Part shown: positions 36,334-44,849 of the stretch, in pieces | How the letters are laid out: every line of letters starts with the position of its first letter | How positions within the stretch are numbered: the first letter of the stretch is position 1 | NCBI GenBank assembly: GCA_033762735.1 | Contig: JANRLJ010000179.1 | Location: 50,219-114,218, forward strand | Origin: JANRLJ01 sp033762735 | GTDB lineage: Bacteria; Chloroflexota; Anaerolineae; Aggregatilineales; Phototrophicaceae | Length of the DNA stretch: 64,000 bases | Direction: 5' to 3' | Notes under the pieces: model-generated | The model's database searches: none | What the model saw: only the letters and a program-made list of their open reading frames with translations | Told to the model about the DNA's origin: nothing | Position numbers and translations under genes: made by a program

Positions 36334-36555
36334 TTGACGAAACTTCCGGCGATTTCGGGGCAGCAGTGCGTGGAAGCGCTGGCGAAGATCGGCTTTTATG
36401 TGACCCGCCAAAAGGGCAGCCATCTCTACCTGCGCCGCGACGAACCCTACGCGCAGTTTTCCGTCCCGAATCACAAGACGATTTACAAGGGCACGATCAA
36501 GCACATCTGTCGGCAGGCCGGAATCACCGTTGATGAGTTGAATGCGCTGTTGTAA
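36334..36555 (+). CDS. hicA: HicA family toxin, solitary
   Basis: A 73-residue HicA: a double-stranded-RNA-binding-fold mRNA interferase. ALAKIGFYVTRQKGSHLYLRR carries the catalytic histidine (GSHLYL), followed by FSVPNHKTIYKGTIKHICRQAG, the usual second half. The start is a TTG at 36334 with GGGAG five bases upstream, overlapping nothing. A matching HicB is not next to it. The nearest HicB-like sequence is the broken one at 37165, separated by a Uma2 gene. As a lone toxin gene it may be mild or controlled elsewhere. Confidence 0.9.
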   Translation: MTKLPAISGQQCVEALAKIGFYVTRQKGSHLYLRRDEPYAQFSVPNHKTIYKGTIKHICRQAGITVDELNALL

Positions 36556-36594
36556 GTGCGATACACTGAAAGCAAGTTGAGCGAGGCAGGATGA

Positions 36595-37161
36595 ATGGCA
36601 GTTCAGAAAAAGATATATTCATCGGCTGAATTCTGGGAATTTACGCAGCAACCAGAGCAGACGGACAGGTTTTGGGAACGCATTGACGGAGAACTCTTTG
36701 AGCTTATGGCGACCAATCCTTACTCCTCTGCTGTTGCGGGCGAATTCTATTTTCGCTTTAAGCTGTATCTGCGCGAAAATCCAATCGCTCATGCGACGGT
36801 TGCCGACGGAGGCTATGAGTTCACACCCGACGACACCTTTGCCCCCGATGTCGCTATTATCCTGAAATCGCGTCAGCCCGTGCTGCCCAAAGAGGGATTC
36901 AATCCTATTCCACCTGATCTTGCAGTGGAAGTCATTTCGCCTTCTGACCTGAAGAATCGCAAGGCCAGAATTGACACGAAACTGGAGAAGTATCAGGAAG
37001 TCGGTGTCCCGATTGTCTGGCTGGTTTATACCGAACGGCGTGAAGTTGAAGTGTACCGCCCCGGCAAGCCGTTGGAGATCGTCGGGCTTGACGGCGTCCT
37101 GGATGCAGGCGACCTTCTGCCCGGCTTCATATTGTCCCTCAACGATATTTTTGGGGAGTGA
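36595..37161 (+). CDS. Uma2 family (DUF820) PD-(D/E)XK-type protein, copy 2
   Basis: A second Uma2-family protein, 188 residues, clearly related to the copy at 35762 but not a recent duplicate. KKIYSSAEFWEFTQQPEQ, TFAPDVAIILKSR and PPDLAVEVISPSDLKNRKARI form the core; the lysine of the ExK is replaced (EVIS instead of EVKS in copy 1). The end is DLLPGFILSLNDIF. It separates hicA from the HicB remnant, and its stop is three bases before the remnant's ATG. Confidence 0.9.
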   Translation: MAVQKKIYSSAEFWEFTQQPEQTDRFWERIDGELFELMATNPYSSAVAGEFYFRFKLYLRENPIAHATVADGGYEFTPDDTFAPDVAIILKSRQPVLPKEGFNPIPPDLAVEVISPSDLKNRKARIDTKLEKYQEVGVPIVWLVYTERREVEVYRPGKPLEIVGLDGVLDAGDLLPGFILSLNDIFGE

Positions 37162-37164
37162 GCC

Positions 37165-37348
37165 ATGCGACAGGTCTTGATGTACCCTGGGGAAGATGGC
37201 TATTGGGTGGTGGAATGTCCAAGTTTGCCCGGCTGCATCAGCCAGGGGAAAACGGAGACAGAGGCGATTGCCAACATCAAAGAGGCGATTGAAGGCTACA
37301 TTAGAGCTTCTTGAAGAGGATGGATTACCTGTTCCCGAAGACACCTTA
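37165..37348 (+). pseudogene. hicB: HicB-like antitoxin remnant, frameshifted
   Basis: An ATG at 37165 opens a 49-codon frame with MYPGEDGYWVVECPSLPGC and ISQGKTETEAIANIKEAI, an unmistakable HicB N-terminal half. It then ends at a TGA (37312-37314). The lost part continues in another frame from about 37301 as LEEDGLPVPEDT, the normal HicB sequence, so a single base change around 37300-37310 has broken the gene. The DNA-binding C-terminus is absent. It may be expressed as a short peptide. Together with hicA at 36334 it looks like a former pair split by the Uma2 gene. Confidence 0.75.
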
Positions 37349-37392
37349 ATCCTTATTAATAATATAAAAACTGAAATCGTCATATATATCAA

Positions 37393-37402
37393 AAAGGTAT
37401 CT
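37393..37402. repeat. 10-bp direct repeat flanking the AT-rich gene
   Basis: AAAGGTATCT here recurs at 38442-38451, on the other side of the AT-rich gene at 37405-38424. In both places it also forms the ribosome site of the following gene. It may mark an insertion or be coincidence. Confidence 0.35.
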
Positions 37403-37404
37403 CT

Positions 37405-38424
37405 GTGTCAGATCGAAAACTTATTCAAAGCGATGACGGAAAAGACTATTTCCTTAACTCAGCAGGAGAGGTTTATCGTAAGGAATGGGTTGAAACTAAG
37501 GACGGGAAAAAGCGGTACGTGGATGAGCCTATTGGAAAATATACGCGCGATTGGACTCCTTTTGTTGTCGCTGTTATTTCAGGAGTTTTTGCACTGGTTG
37601 CTGCTTTATTCTCAGGTGTAAATGTGGTGACAAATATAAGTATTTGTGAGAAGTTGCTATGTGATCAAAAAAGCATTTTGACTGCTGTTCCTGAATGGAT
37701 ACTTCCTTTAGAGACTGATATTGAAACAGATGTTTTTGAAGCATCACTTACTAATTCAAACATTACTTCTATTCCCTATGAAGAAGTTAATCCTACATTA
37801 ACTGCTACTACTCAGACACATAGCCCCGAACCTACAAATGAAAATTTAGATACTACTCCAAGTGGAGATGACATATCTACATCTCTACCTGGATTAACAA
37901 CAACGGTAAATTTAATAACAAGAGGTCAGCTAAATCATCTTTTAGGAGACTCCAATTGGTTTTGTTTTCCAAATGCTAGAAATATAATAGGCGTTCGTCA
38001 ACTTCCTAGTAGCTTTGTTGTACAAAATCCAATTACGTTTGTAGATACATCTTCAGCACGTTACTCGAGTAATGCGATTGTTCAAGACGCTACAGGAGCA
38101 ACCATTTACCTAAACGACCAAATTTTACAAAGCGAATGTCCTTTAGAGCAGCAAGATGCTCTCGAACAATGGATAAATAATAGTAACAACCGTAGAGTAA
38201 GTGCTAATAACTTTAATGAGCTATTTGGTGACGGCAATTGGCGTTGTTCTGATCAGTTTAGCTACTTAGTTGTAGTGTCTGATTTGAACGCCGATTTATT
38301 CATCGAGTTTCCTGTTACTAATGTAGATCGCGGTTCAATGAAGTATGGAATTGGAGATATTGTTCCGCGTGGAGGAATGATTAGTGTTTGGACAATTGCA
38401 ATGAGTCAGGATGAATGTCCATAG
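37405..38424 (+). CDS. AT-rich membrane-anchored protein with a duplicated extracellular domain
   Basis: A 339-residue protein of unknown family, from a GTG at 37405. A short N-terminal cytoplasmic region is followed by one membrane helix (FVVAVISGVFALVAALFSGV), a Ser/Thr/Pro-rich linker, and two copies of a roughly 75-residue domain. Copy 1 begins TRGQLNHLLGDSNWFCF and copy 2 begins SANNFNELFGDGNWRCS. Both have a GDxNW core, a cysteine soon after, and end in an xECP motif (SECP, DECP), suggesting one disulfide per copy. Composition is far more AT-rich than the neighbouring genes. Likely acquired; function unknown. Confidence 0.7.
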   Translation: MSDRKLIQSDDGKDYFLNSAGEVYRKEWVETKDGKKRYVDEPIGKYTRDWTPFVVAVISGVFALVAALFSGVNVVTNISICEKLLCDQKSILTAVPEWILPLETDIETDVFEASLTNSNITSIPYEEVNPTLTATTQTHSPEPTNENLDTTPSGDDISTSLPGLTTTVNLITRGQLNHLLGDSNWFCFPNARNIIGVRQLPSSFVVQNPITFVDTSSARYSSNAIVQDATGATIYLNDQILQSECPLEQQDALEQWINNSNNRRVSANNFNELFGDGNWRCSDQFSYLVVVSDLNADLFIEFPVTNVDRGSMKYGIGDIVPRGGMISVWTIAMSQDECP

Positions 38425-38454
38425 TGGTTGTTCAAACAGTTAAAGGTATCTAAT

Positions 38455-39888
38455 ATGAATATACTTCTCGCGCACGCCTATTACCTCTATCAGGACCCGC
38501 ACGAACTCAAAATCATGAAGCCCTACCCACCGTTGGGGCTGCTGTATATCTCGTCGTACCTCAAGCGGCAGGGCTTCGCGGTAGAAGTCTTCGACAGCAC
38601 CTTCAAATCGCTGGCGGACTTTGAGGCGCTGCTGCGGCAGGAACGCCCATCGGTTGTCGGGCTGTACGTCAATATGATGACCAAGTTCAACGCGCTCAGT
38701 ATGATTCGGCTGTGCAAGGAAGCGGGCGCGACCGTCGTCCTGGGTGGGCCGGAGCCGCCCTATTACGCCGCCGAATACCTCCACTACGGGGCGGATATTA
38801 TCGTGCGTGGTGAAGGCGAACTGACACTGGAAGCACTGCTGCCGCATCTCGCACAGTACGGCATGAATCGGCTTGAACACATCGCTGGAATTGCTTACCT
38901 CGGTGACGACGGTAGGGTCATCGAAACACTACCTCGCGCCCAGATCGCTGACCTGAGCGCACATCCCTGGCCGGATCGGGAGGCGATTGACATCCCCGAA
39001 TATATGCGGGTGTGGAAGGAAAATCACGGCAAGAGTTCGATCTCGGTCATTCAGGGGCGCGGCTGCCCCTATACCTGTACCTGGTGCAGCCACAGCGTCT
39101 ACGGCAACACCCACCGCCGCCGCACCCCGCAGGATGCCGCCGAGGAAGTGCTGTGGATTAAAGAGCGCTATAACCCTGATCTGATCTGGTACGCCGACGA
39201 TGTATTTACGATCAATTTCCGCTGGTTTTTTCAGTACGCGGAAGAACTCAGGCAGCGCGGGGTACGCATTCCGTTCGAGTGCATCAGCCGCGCAGACCGT
39301 CTGAACGAAGAGGTTGTGAAGACCCTAGCGGAGATGGGCTGCTATCGCCTGTGGAACGGCAGCGAAAGCGGCAGCCAGCGTGTGCTCGACAGGATGCAGC
39401 GCAAGGTGGAGGTGAGGGATGTGCAGGAGAAAACCCACCTGTTGCAGCGCTATGGTATCGAAACCGGGATGTTCATCATGCTCGGCTATGAAGGCGAGAC
39501 GATGGAGGATATTCTGGAAACAACGGAGCACCTTAAAATCAGTAACCCCGATATTTTCCTGACCACCGTCGCCTATCCGATCAAAGGTACAGCCTTTTAC
39601 AGTGAAGTTGAGAGTCGCATTGTGACGAATAAAGCCTGGCATGAGCGCAGCGACCGCGATCTCACGGTTGCTGGCCGCTATTCCAGACGCTTCTACAGCT
39701 TTGCAACACGCTATATGGTGAGCCAGGTCGCACTGAACCGGGCGCGCAAAAAAGGCGATCTGTCCCTGCCGCGCCAGTTAAAGCTGTGGGCAAGCGCGCA
39801 GGTAGGGCGGTTGGGCATGGAACTGACCAGAGGCCAGCGCGAGACTGATGGAAAGCCGGTGCATGAGCAGCAACCCGCAGCCGTTTGA
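38455..39888 (+). CDS. B12-binding-domain radical SAM protein (copy 2)
   Basis: A 477-residue paralogue of the protein at 34227-35735. Start at the ATG at 38455 (AAAGGTAT upstream); an in-frame TTG at 38428 is less likely. The N-terminal cobalamin-type domain has PYPPLGLLYISSYL and VRGEGELTLEAL. The radical SAM cluster motif is C204-x3-C208-x2-C211 in GRGCPYTCTWC, followed by WYADDVFTIN and NGSESGSQRVLDRMQ. Its stop overlaps the downstream methyltransferase gene by 26 bases. With the other copy, the methyltransferases and two hydrolases it may form a biosynthetic or modification pathway, but the product is unknown. Confidence 0.9.
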   Translation: MNILLAHAYYLYQDPHELKIMKPYPPLGLLYISSYLKRQGFAVEVFDSTFKSLADFEALLRQERPSVVGLYVNMMTKFNALSMIRLCKEAGATVVLGGPEPPYYAAEYLHYGADIIVRGEGELTLEALLPHLAQYGMNRLEHIAGIAYLGDDGRVIETLPRAQIADLSAHPWPDREAIDIPEYMRVWKENHGKSSISVIQGRGCPYTCTWCSHSVYGNTHRRRTPQDAAEEVLWIKERYNPDLIWYADDVFTINFRWFFQYAEELRQRGVRIPFECISRADRLNEEVVKTLAEMGCYRLWNGSESGSQRVLDRMQRKVEVRDVQEKTHLLQRYGIETGMFIMLGYEGETMEDILETTEHLKISNPDIFLTTVAYPIKGTAFYSEVESRIVTNKAWHERSDRDLTVAGRYSRRFYSFATRYMVSQVALNRARKKGDLSLPRQLKLWASAQVGRLGMELTRGQRETDGKPVHEQQPAAV

Positions 39889-40651
39889 TCCACTTGCAGC
39901 GACCTATGACCAGGACTTTACCCATTCGCCCATTGGTCGGCTGCTGCGCGGGCAGGTTCATCAGCGCTTACTGACGCATTTTTGCCCCGGCCATCACGTG
40001 CTCGAACTGGGCTGTGGCACGGGCGAAGATGCGCTGTTTCTAGCCGGACATGGGGTTCATGTTACGGCTACGGATGCCAGTGAAAGGATGCTGGAAACGG
40101 CGAAGACGAAAGCCGGTGGTACTGCTCTCGTCACTTTTCAGCATCTTGATCTGTCGGCACTGCCATCGGAACCACCCTCGCACTGTGATGGTGCCTTCTC
40201 CAACTTTGGCCCGCTGAACTGTATGGACGACTGGCGACCCTTAGCAGTTTGGCTGGCGGAACGGATCAAACCGGGGGGGATTGCCGCTTTTGCTGTCATG
40301 TCACCATTCTGTCTGTGGGAGATGCTCTGGCATAGTGCGCATGGAGATTTGAGGACGGCGTTCCGACGCTGGCGTGACGATACCGTTTTTCAGGCGGACG
40401 ACGAAGCACCTCTCCTCACGATACGCTATCCCACCATACGCCGCCTCACACAGGACTTTTCCCCTGTGTTCCGTCGCATCCATGTCCAACCGCTGGGTTT
40501 GTTTCTGCCGCCAAGTGATGTGTTCGGCGTGATCGAAACACGCCCACGTCTGCTGAAAAGGTTGGTCGCACTGGAAAAGCGGTTCACACAGGTTTCATCG
40601 CTGGCACTGGCAGCCGATCATTACTGGATCGAGTTCGAGCGCCTGTCGTAG
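39863..40651 (+). CDS. Class I SAM-dependent methyltransferase
   Basis: A 262-residue methyltransferase from the ATG at 39863 (an ATG five codons earlier is also possible). After PFDPLAATYDQDF, motif I is HVLELGCGTGEDALFLA, motif II region TATDASERML, and motif III is ERIKPGGIAAFAVM. The C-terminal part (LGLFLPPSDVFGV, then RPRLLKRLVALEKRF) matches a common group of methyltransferases acting on small or lipid substrates. It overlaps the end of the radical SAM gene by 26 bases, so the two are translationally coupled and may act on the same molecule. Confidence 0.88.
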   Translation: MSSNPQPFDPLAATYDQDFTHSPIGRLLRGQVHQRLLTHFCPGHHVLELGCGTGEDALFLAGHGVHVTATDASERMLETAKTKAGGTALVTFQHLDLSALPSEPPSHCDGAFSNFGPLNCMDDWRPLAVWLAERIKPGGIAAFAVMSPFCLWEMLWHSAHGDLRTAFRRWRDDTVFQADDEAPLLTIRYPTIRRLTQDFSPVFRRIHVQPLGLFLPPSDVFGVIETRPRLLKRLVALEKRFTQVSSLALAADHYWIEFERLS

Positions 40652-40741
40652 ATTGCCAGGCTGGAATAGCCAACCCTTCGGTTTTATGCTAAGTTAATGG
40701 CGATAGCAGACACGCTGTGCTTCATCGAAGAAAGACACACC

Positions 40742-41503
40742 ATGGCTAAAGACTCCGAAATCCTCGCGCCAATTTATGACCGGATTGGCCTGAACCAGTA
40801 TGCCGTCACACTTACGCCGCGCCTGCTCACCTTCGCGCAGCAGAATGATTGGGTTGGGCGGCGGGTGCTTGATCTTGGTATGGGTACGGGGGCGAGTCTG
40901 CTGTGGCTGGCAGGGGGACGGCAGGGCTACACTGTAACAGGGGTGGATTCATCGGCGGCGATGCTGAGCGTCGTCCGGCAGCAGTTAGCGGGCAAAAGTC
41001 TTAGCGTGACCCTCTTACAACAGGACATCCGTGCGCTGGATGTGAAAGACACTTACGACATGGTGCTGGCGCTGGATGTGATGAACGAACTGGATAACCT
41101 GAAAGACCTTGAAACGGTATTCCGCAACGTCCATGCACATCTTGGGCCGTCAAAGCTTTTTATCTTTGATCTGCACACCGTCGGCGGCCTGGCGCAGCGC
41201 GGCCAGCTTGGCGATCAGATTCTTACGAACGAGTCTGACCTGAATGTGTTTCTGCGCAACGCCTTCGATTATGAACGACAGGCCTATACAGGTGATTACA
41301 TTGTCTTTCAACAGGCCAATGGTGCATGGCAGCGGCAGGAAGCCATTCGAGTGCTGCGCGGGTATCCCACACAGGCGGTTGCAACGCTGCTGCGTCGCTG
41401 TGGCTTTGAAATCAAGGATATTCTCGACGAGCAGTTACAGTCGGCGGCGATTGCCAAAACATCCGGTGCTCAACGTGCAATTTTTGCCGCCGTGCGCCAG
41501 TAG
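40742..41503 (+). CDS. Class I SAM-dependent methyltransferase
   Basis: A 253-residue methyltransferase. The ATG at 40742 is preferred because an upstream in-frame ATG at 40697 lies just after a TATGCT -10-like sequence. AKDSEILAPIYDRIG, motif I VLDLGMGTGASLLWLA and TGVDSSAAMLS are typical. QDIRALDVKDTYDMVLALDV is the next conserved block. No closely related partner is adjacent. It is 90 bases downstream of the other methyltransferase and may be a separate transcript. Substrate unknown. Confidence 0.85.
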   Translation: MAKDSEILAPIYDRIGLNQYAVTLTPRLLTFAQQNDWVGRRVLDLGMGTGASLLWLAGGRQGYTVTGVDSSAAMLSVVRQQLAGKSLSVTLLQQDIRALDVKDTYDMVLALDVMNELDNLKDLETVFRNVHAHLGPSKLFIFDLHTVGGLAQRGQLGDQILTNESDLNVFLRNAFDYERQAYTGDYIVFQQANGAWQRQEAIRVLRGYPTQAVATLLRRCGFEIKDILDEQLQSAAIAKTSGAQRAIFAAVRQ

Positions 41504-41525
41504 AAGGGCAGGATCAACGTAAGCA

Positions 41526-42236
41526 ATGCAAGATTCAAACGTGATACCGATTGAGGATGTCAACCCCGATGCTGGCGAAACCGAGACGCTGGTTATTCCA
41601 GTTGATCCTGAACCCGTCACACTTGGGTTAATCCTGCTGGTGGTTCTGATCGTCACGGTGGCCGTGCTCTACATTGGGATTAATACCGTCTTCAACGGAA
41701 CGGGACTGAACTTTATTGCCCTGCTCGTGAGTATTGTGTTAGGCGCGTTCGTGATGCAGGGGGCTGAGCGCCTCCTCAAGCGCATGTGGAAGCCGACACG
41801 CTTTGTCGAAGTGAACAACCGTGTCATCCGCTTGATCAACAAAGGCAAGGTCGAGCGAGAACTGGATGCACGAATGCAGGTGAATGTGCTCATGTGGCAC
41901 TTCGAAATTCGCAAGCGGTCGCGGGCGCCGAGAGGGTGGCATGTGGTCGCGCTGGCGCTGGAACAGGATGATACTTATCTTTCTGTCTATACGCTGGTTT
42001 CGCCCGATGACTTCAAACTGCTAAATCAATCCGGGCGATTCGACCGTCTGCAACGCCCCTCACTCTCTGGCGCAGGAGAACGCGACATGCGGGCCGCCGG
42101 CCAGCAGCGCCGCCTGCAAATGGCAGAGGCCGCACGGGGAATTGATGGGGCTGAAATGAAGCTGGATGACTTCAAAACCTATACCGTGCGCCTTCAAACA
42201 CTGTTTCCTCGCTGGATGCCGAATACCGCTTCATGA
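41526..42236 (+). CDS. Two-helix membrane protein of unknown function
   Basis: A 236-residue protein with an acidic N-terminus, two membrane helices (LGLILLVVLIVTVAVLYIGI and FIALLVSIVLGAFVMQ, residues about 33-75) and a charged cytoplasmic or periplasmic tail containing RFVEVNNRVIRLINKGKVE. No family is recognised. Its stop overlaps the start of the secreted protein downstream by four bases (ATGA), which suggests the two work together. Confidence 0.65.
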   Translation: MQDSNVIPIEDVNPDAGETETLVIPVDPEPVTLGLILLVVLIVTVAVLYIGINTVFNGTGLNFIALLVSIVLGAFVMQGAERLLKRMWKPTRFVEVNNRVIRLINKGKVERELDARMQVNVLMWHFEIRKRSRAPRGWHVVALALEQDDTYLSVYTLVSPDDFKLLNQSGRFDRLQRPSLSGAGERDMRAAGQQRRLQMAEAARGIDGAEMKLDDFKTYTVRLQTLFPRWMPNTAS

Positions 42237-43774
42237 AATCAACGTGCTTTTCACGAACTGCCCTGGCAGGCGCAGTGATGATTCTCATGCTGATCCTGCG
42301 ACCCGTCGCGTTACGGGCACAGGAAACAGTTGCATTTTACCAAACCGTCGAAGGTGAGATTACGGCTGATCGCCCGACACAGAGTTGGGCACTCAATACC
42401 GGAACCAATACAATTCTGTCCGTCCGTGTTGAAGCCATTACTGAAAGCCTTGATCCGGCACTTCGCATCCTCAACAACGCAGGTGAAGAACTGATCGCTA
42501 ATGACGATGCAGCCTATCCTGATGTACTGAATCCGCTGGTAGAGGCGATTACGCTGCCCCGTGCGGGACAGATTCAGATGGTCGTAAGCGGCTTTAATGG
42601 CGGTGTTGGTGCATATACGCTGACGGTAACGCCCGGTTATGCAGATCTGGCCGTGCGTGAACCTTTTGACGGTGACAACGATTGGCGTCCACAGGGAGAC
42701 GCGCTCGACGCCAGTGTTACCGGTGGTCAGCTTACCCTTGCACTCGAAGGGATCAATCTCGAAGGTACGGCCGTAAGCACGGATTTGCAACAGCGCACCG
42801 ACTTTTATGCCGAAGCCCGTGTTGCCAGCATCACCAGCCGGGGGACGTGGATTCTGGGGATGACCCTCCGCCAGCGTGGAGAGAATTATTATCTGGTTCA
42901 GGTGGACAGCCGAGGGCAGTGGCGCTTTATTGTGCGCTCTGCCGGAGGTGAAACCATCCTGCGTGACTGGGCGACACATCCGGCCATCACCCCAGGGCAA
43001 ACCCTGTTCACGCTGGCGGCACTGGTCAATGGCGCAGGTTTTGACCTGTTCTACAATGGGCTGCTCCTGAGCCGGGTGAATGATGGTACGGTAAGTGGGG
43101 AAGGCCAGGTCGGGTTGTATGCGGCCACCGAGAATGAGGCCAACAGTCAGCTTGCTGCACAGATCGACGAGCTTACCGTCACCGCACCTGTTGAAATCAA
43201 TGGTGGGCGTTTGTTCCCGCAGCAGCTTGTGGCGGGTGATGAAACGCTGACCGTGCAGGAGCTTGAACGGCGCGGCGTGATTCCGGCAGGTGGGCAGCTT
43301 GCCTTTAACGTGGGTGAGAGTTTTGTGGACAGCGCCGTTGCCGGGGTCGCGCAGCAGGGGTTAGGGCGGGGGGTGCCATTTCGTTACTTCGCGCTGGCGA
43401 CGACCGCGACGCTGGTCGTCAACGGCGGCAGCGGCACGGCAGGTTGTGGCCTGCTCCTCAGAACGACAGGTGAAAACGAGTATATGGTTGCCTATGTGGA
43501 CAATACGGGCGCTTATGGTGTGTCGCAGCGCAGCGGTAACCAGTTCGCTCCCGGCATTTTCCGTGATGCAGCCGGGCTGGATGCGCTCCAGCCAAATCGC
43601 CTGCTGATCGTCGTTCTGTCGGATGTACTCCATTTTTATGTAAATGGTATCTACGCTGGTGCTCTTGAAATCGAGGCTGTGGATGGCACAGTGGGCAATG
43701 CGCTGATTAACTTCGATCCGCTGAACACCACCTGCCAGTTTGCTGACACCTGGTTGTGGTCATGGACGGAGTGA
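42233..43774 (+). CDS. Secreted beta-rich protein (pre-peptidase-like plus lectin-type repeats)
   Basis: A 513-residue exported protein with a signal peptide (GAVMILMLILRPVALRAQ). Residues about 35-135 (EGEITADRPTQSWALNTGTN, then DPALRILNNAGEELIANDD) resemble a bacterial pre-peptidase C-terminal (PPC) domain. Two concanavalin/DUF1080-type sandwich domains seem to follow (YLVQVDSRGQWRFIVR, then LLSRVNDGTVSGEGQVGLYA in the first; FYVNGIYAGALEIEAVDGTV in the second). Such domains bind carbohydrates or cell walls. Coupled by a four-base overlap to the membrane protein upstream. No enzymatic residues are evident. Confidence 0.7.
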   Translation: MKSTCFSRTALAGAVMILMLILRPVALRAQETVAFYQTVEGEITADRPTQSWALNTGTNTILSVRVEAITESLDPALRILNNAGEELIANDDAAYPDVLNPLVEAITLPRAGQIQMVVSGFNGGVGAYTLTVTPGYADLAVREPFDGDNDWRPQGDALDASVTGGQLTLALEGINLEGTAVSTDLQQRTDFYAEARVASITSRGTWILGMTLRQRGENYYLVQVDSRGQWRFIVRSAGGETILRDWATHPAITPGQTLFTLAALVNGAGFDLFYNGLLLSRVNDGTVSGEGQVGLYAATENEANSQLAAQIDELTVTAPVEINGGRLFPQQLVAGDETLTVQELERRGVIPAGGQLAFNVGESFVDSAVAGVAQQGLGRGVPFRYFALATTATLVVNGGSGTAGCGLLLRTTGENEYMVAYVDNTGAYGVSQRSGNQFAPGIFRDAAGLDALQPNRLLIVVLSDVLHFYVNGIYAGALEIEAVDGTVGNALINFDPLNTTCQFADTWLWSWTE

Positions 43775-43876
43775 AGCAGAAAACCATCGTTCAAACTTAC
43801 AGCATGACTCATCCGATTGGCATACAATCAACGAATCAACCTTATCGCTTGTTTGCCATCAGGGAGACCGTCCGGC

Positions 43877-44791
43877 ATGGACTCCGTCGAAAGTGCCATT
43901 CTCCGCACCGTTTTGTACGCGGATGTCTTTGATTTTCCGCTGACGATACACGAAATTCACCATTTCCTGATTGCGGCTGAACCGCTGCCAATATCACAGA
44001 TCGAGCATACACTGGCGCAGTCGGCTTGCTTGCGTCAACTGCTGGTCGAGCAGCAAGGGTATATCGTGTGCAGCGGACGAGAAACCATCATCAGCCGTCG
44101 GCTGGAGCGGGAAGAAGCCGCGCGTCACCTGTGGCCGCAGGCGCTTCTTTACGGTCGCTGGCTGGCACGGCTGCCCTTTGTGCGGATGGTAGCCCTCACG
44201 GGTGCGCTGGCGATGCGCAATGCTCATCAGGGCGACGACTTTGATTATATGCTGGTGACATCACCTGGGCGTGTCTGGTTAGCACGGCTGTTTGCGGTCG
44301 TGATTGTACGCCTTGTGAAGCTGCGCGGCGGGGTCATCTGCCCGAATTATGTGGTTGCGGAAGACGCGCTGGAACAGCGGCGGCGTGACCTGTTTATCGC
44401 GCATGAAATCGTACAGATGGTGCCGCTGTATGGTCTTGATCTCTATCATCAGCTCCGCTGCCTGAACCTCTGGGCAGATCGGCACCTTCCCAATGCCAGC
44501 GCGGCCTTTTATCAGGAATCGGAGCAAGCCCTGGGGTGGGGATGGAGGGGCTTTAAACAGGCTGCTGAAGTTGTTCTGAGCGGCAGGGTGGGGGATATGA
44601 TGGAGCACTGGGAACATCGGCGGAAGCTGCGTCGCTTCAGGAGTGATCTTCACACGCCCTATTCAGACGCCAGGCTCGACCATACGCAGGTCAAAGGGCA
44701 CTTCAATGATCACGGCCATTATGTGATGAAGCATTATGAGAGCCGCTTGCAGCACTATGGTCTATCGGAACAGCCCGCGCCAGGTGACTGA
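43877..44791 (+). CDS. Nucleotidyltransferase-like protein
   Basis: A 304-residue protein from the ATG at 43877 (GGGAG about nine bases upstream); an in-frame TTG at 43817 coincides with a likely promoter (TACAAT at 43823-43828). The core, ALTGALAMRNAHQGDDFDYMLVT, fits the GS/GA...DxD pattern of a nucleotidyltransferase active site, where the serine is replaced by alanine. The N-terminal third, ILRTVLYADVFDFPLT, is a helical region often found before this domain in uncharacterised bacterial proteins. The role is unknown; a degenerate or non-catalytic enzyme is possible. Confidence 0.65.
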   Translation: MDSVESAILRTVLYADVFDFPLTIHEIHHFLIAAEPLPISQIEHTLAQSACLRQLLVEQQGYIVCSGRETIISRRLEREEAARHLWPQALLYGRWLARLPFVRMVALTGALAMRNAHQGDDFDYMLVTSPGRVWLARLFAVVIVRLVKLRGGVICPNYVVAEDALEQRRRDLFIAHEIVQMVPLYGLDLYHQLRCLNLWADRHLPNASAAFYQESEQALGWGWRGFKQAAEVVLSGRVGDMMEHWEHRRKLRRFRSDLHTPYSDARLDHTQVKGHFNDHGHYVMKHYESRLQHYGLSEQPAPGD

Positions 44792-44794
44792 CGA

Positions 44795-44830
44795 ACAAAA
44801 AACAAGGGGAACGCGCCCCTTGTTTTTTGT
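44795..44830. terminator. Long bidirectional terminator hairpin
   Basis: A 15-bp stem: 44795-44809 pairs with 44816-44830 around AACGCG. The A- and T-rich ends make it work in both directions. It lies between the converging nucleotidyltransferase-like gene and the glycoside-hydrolase-like gene. Confidence 0.9.
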
Positions 44831-44849
44831 CTGAGAATGGTTTTCTGGC

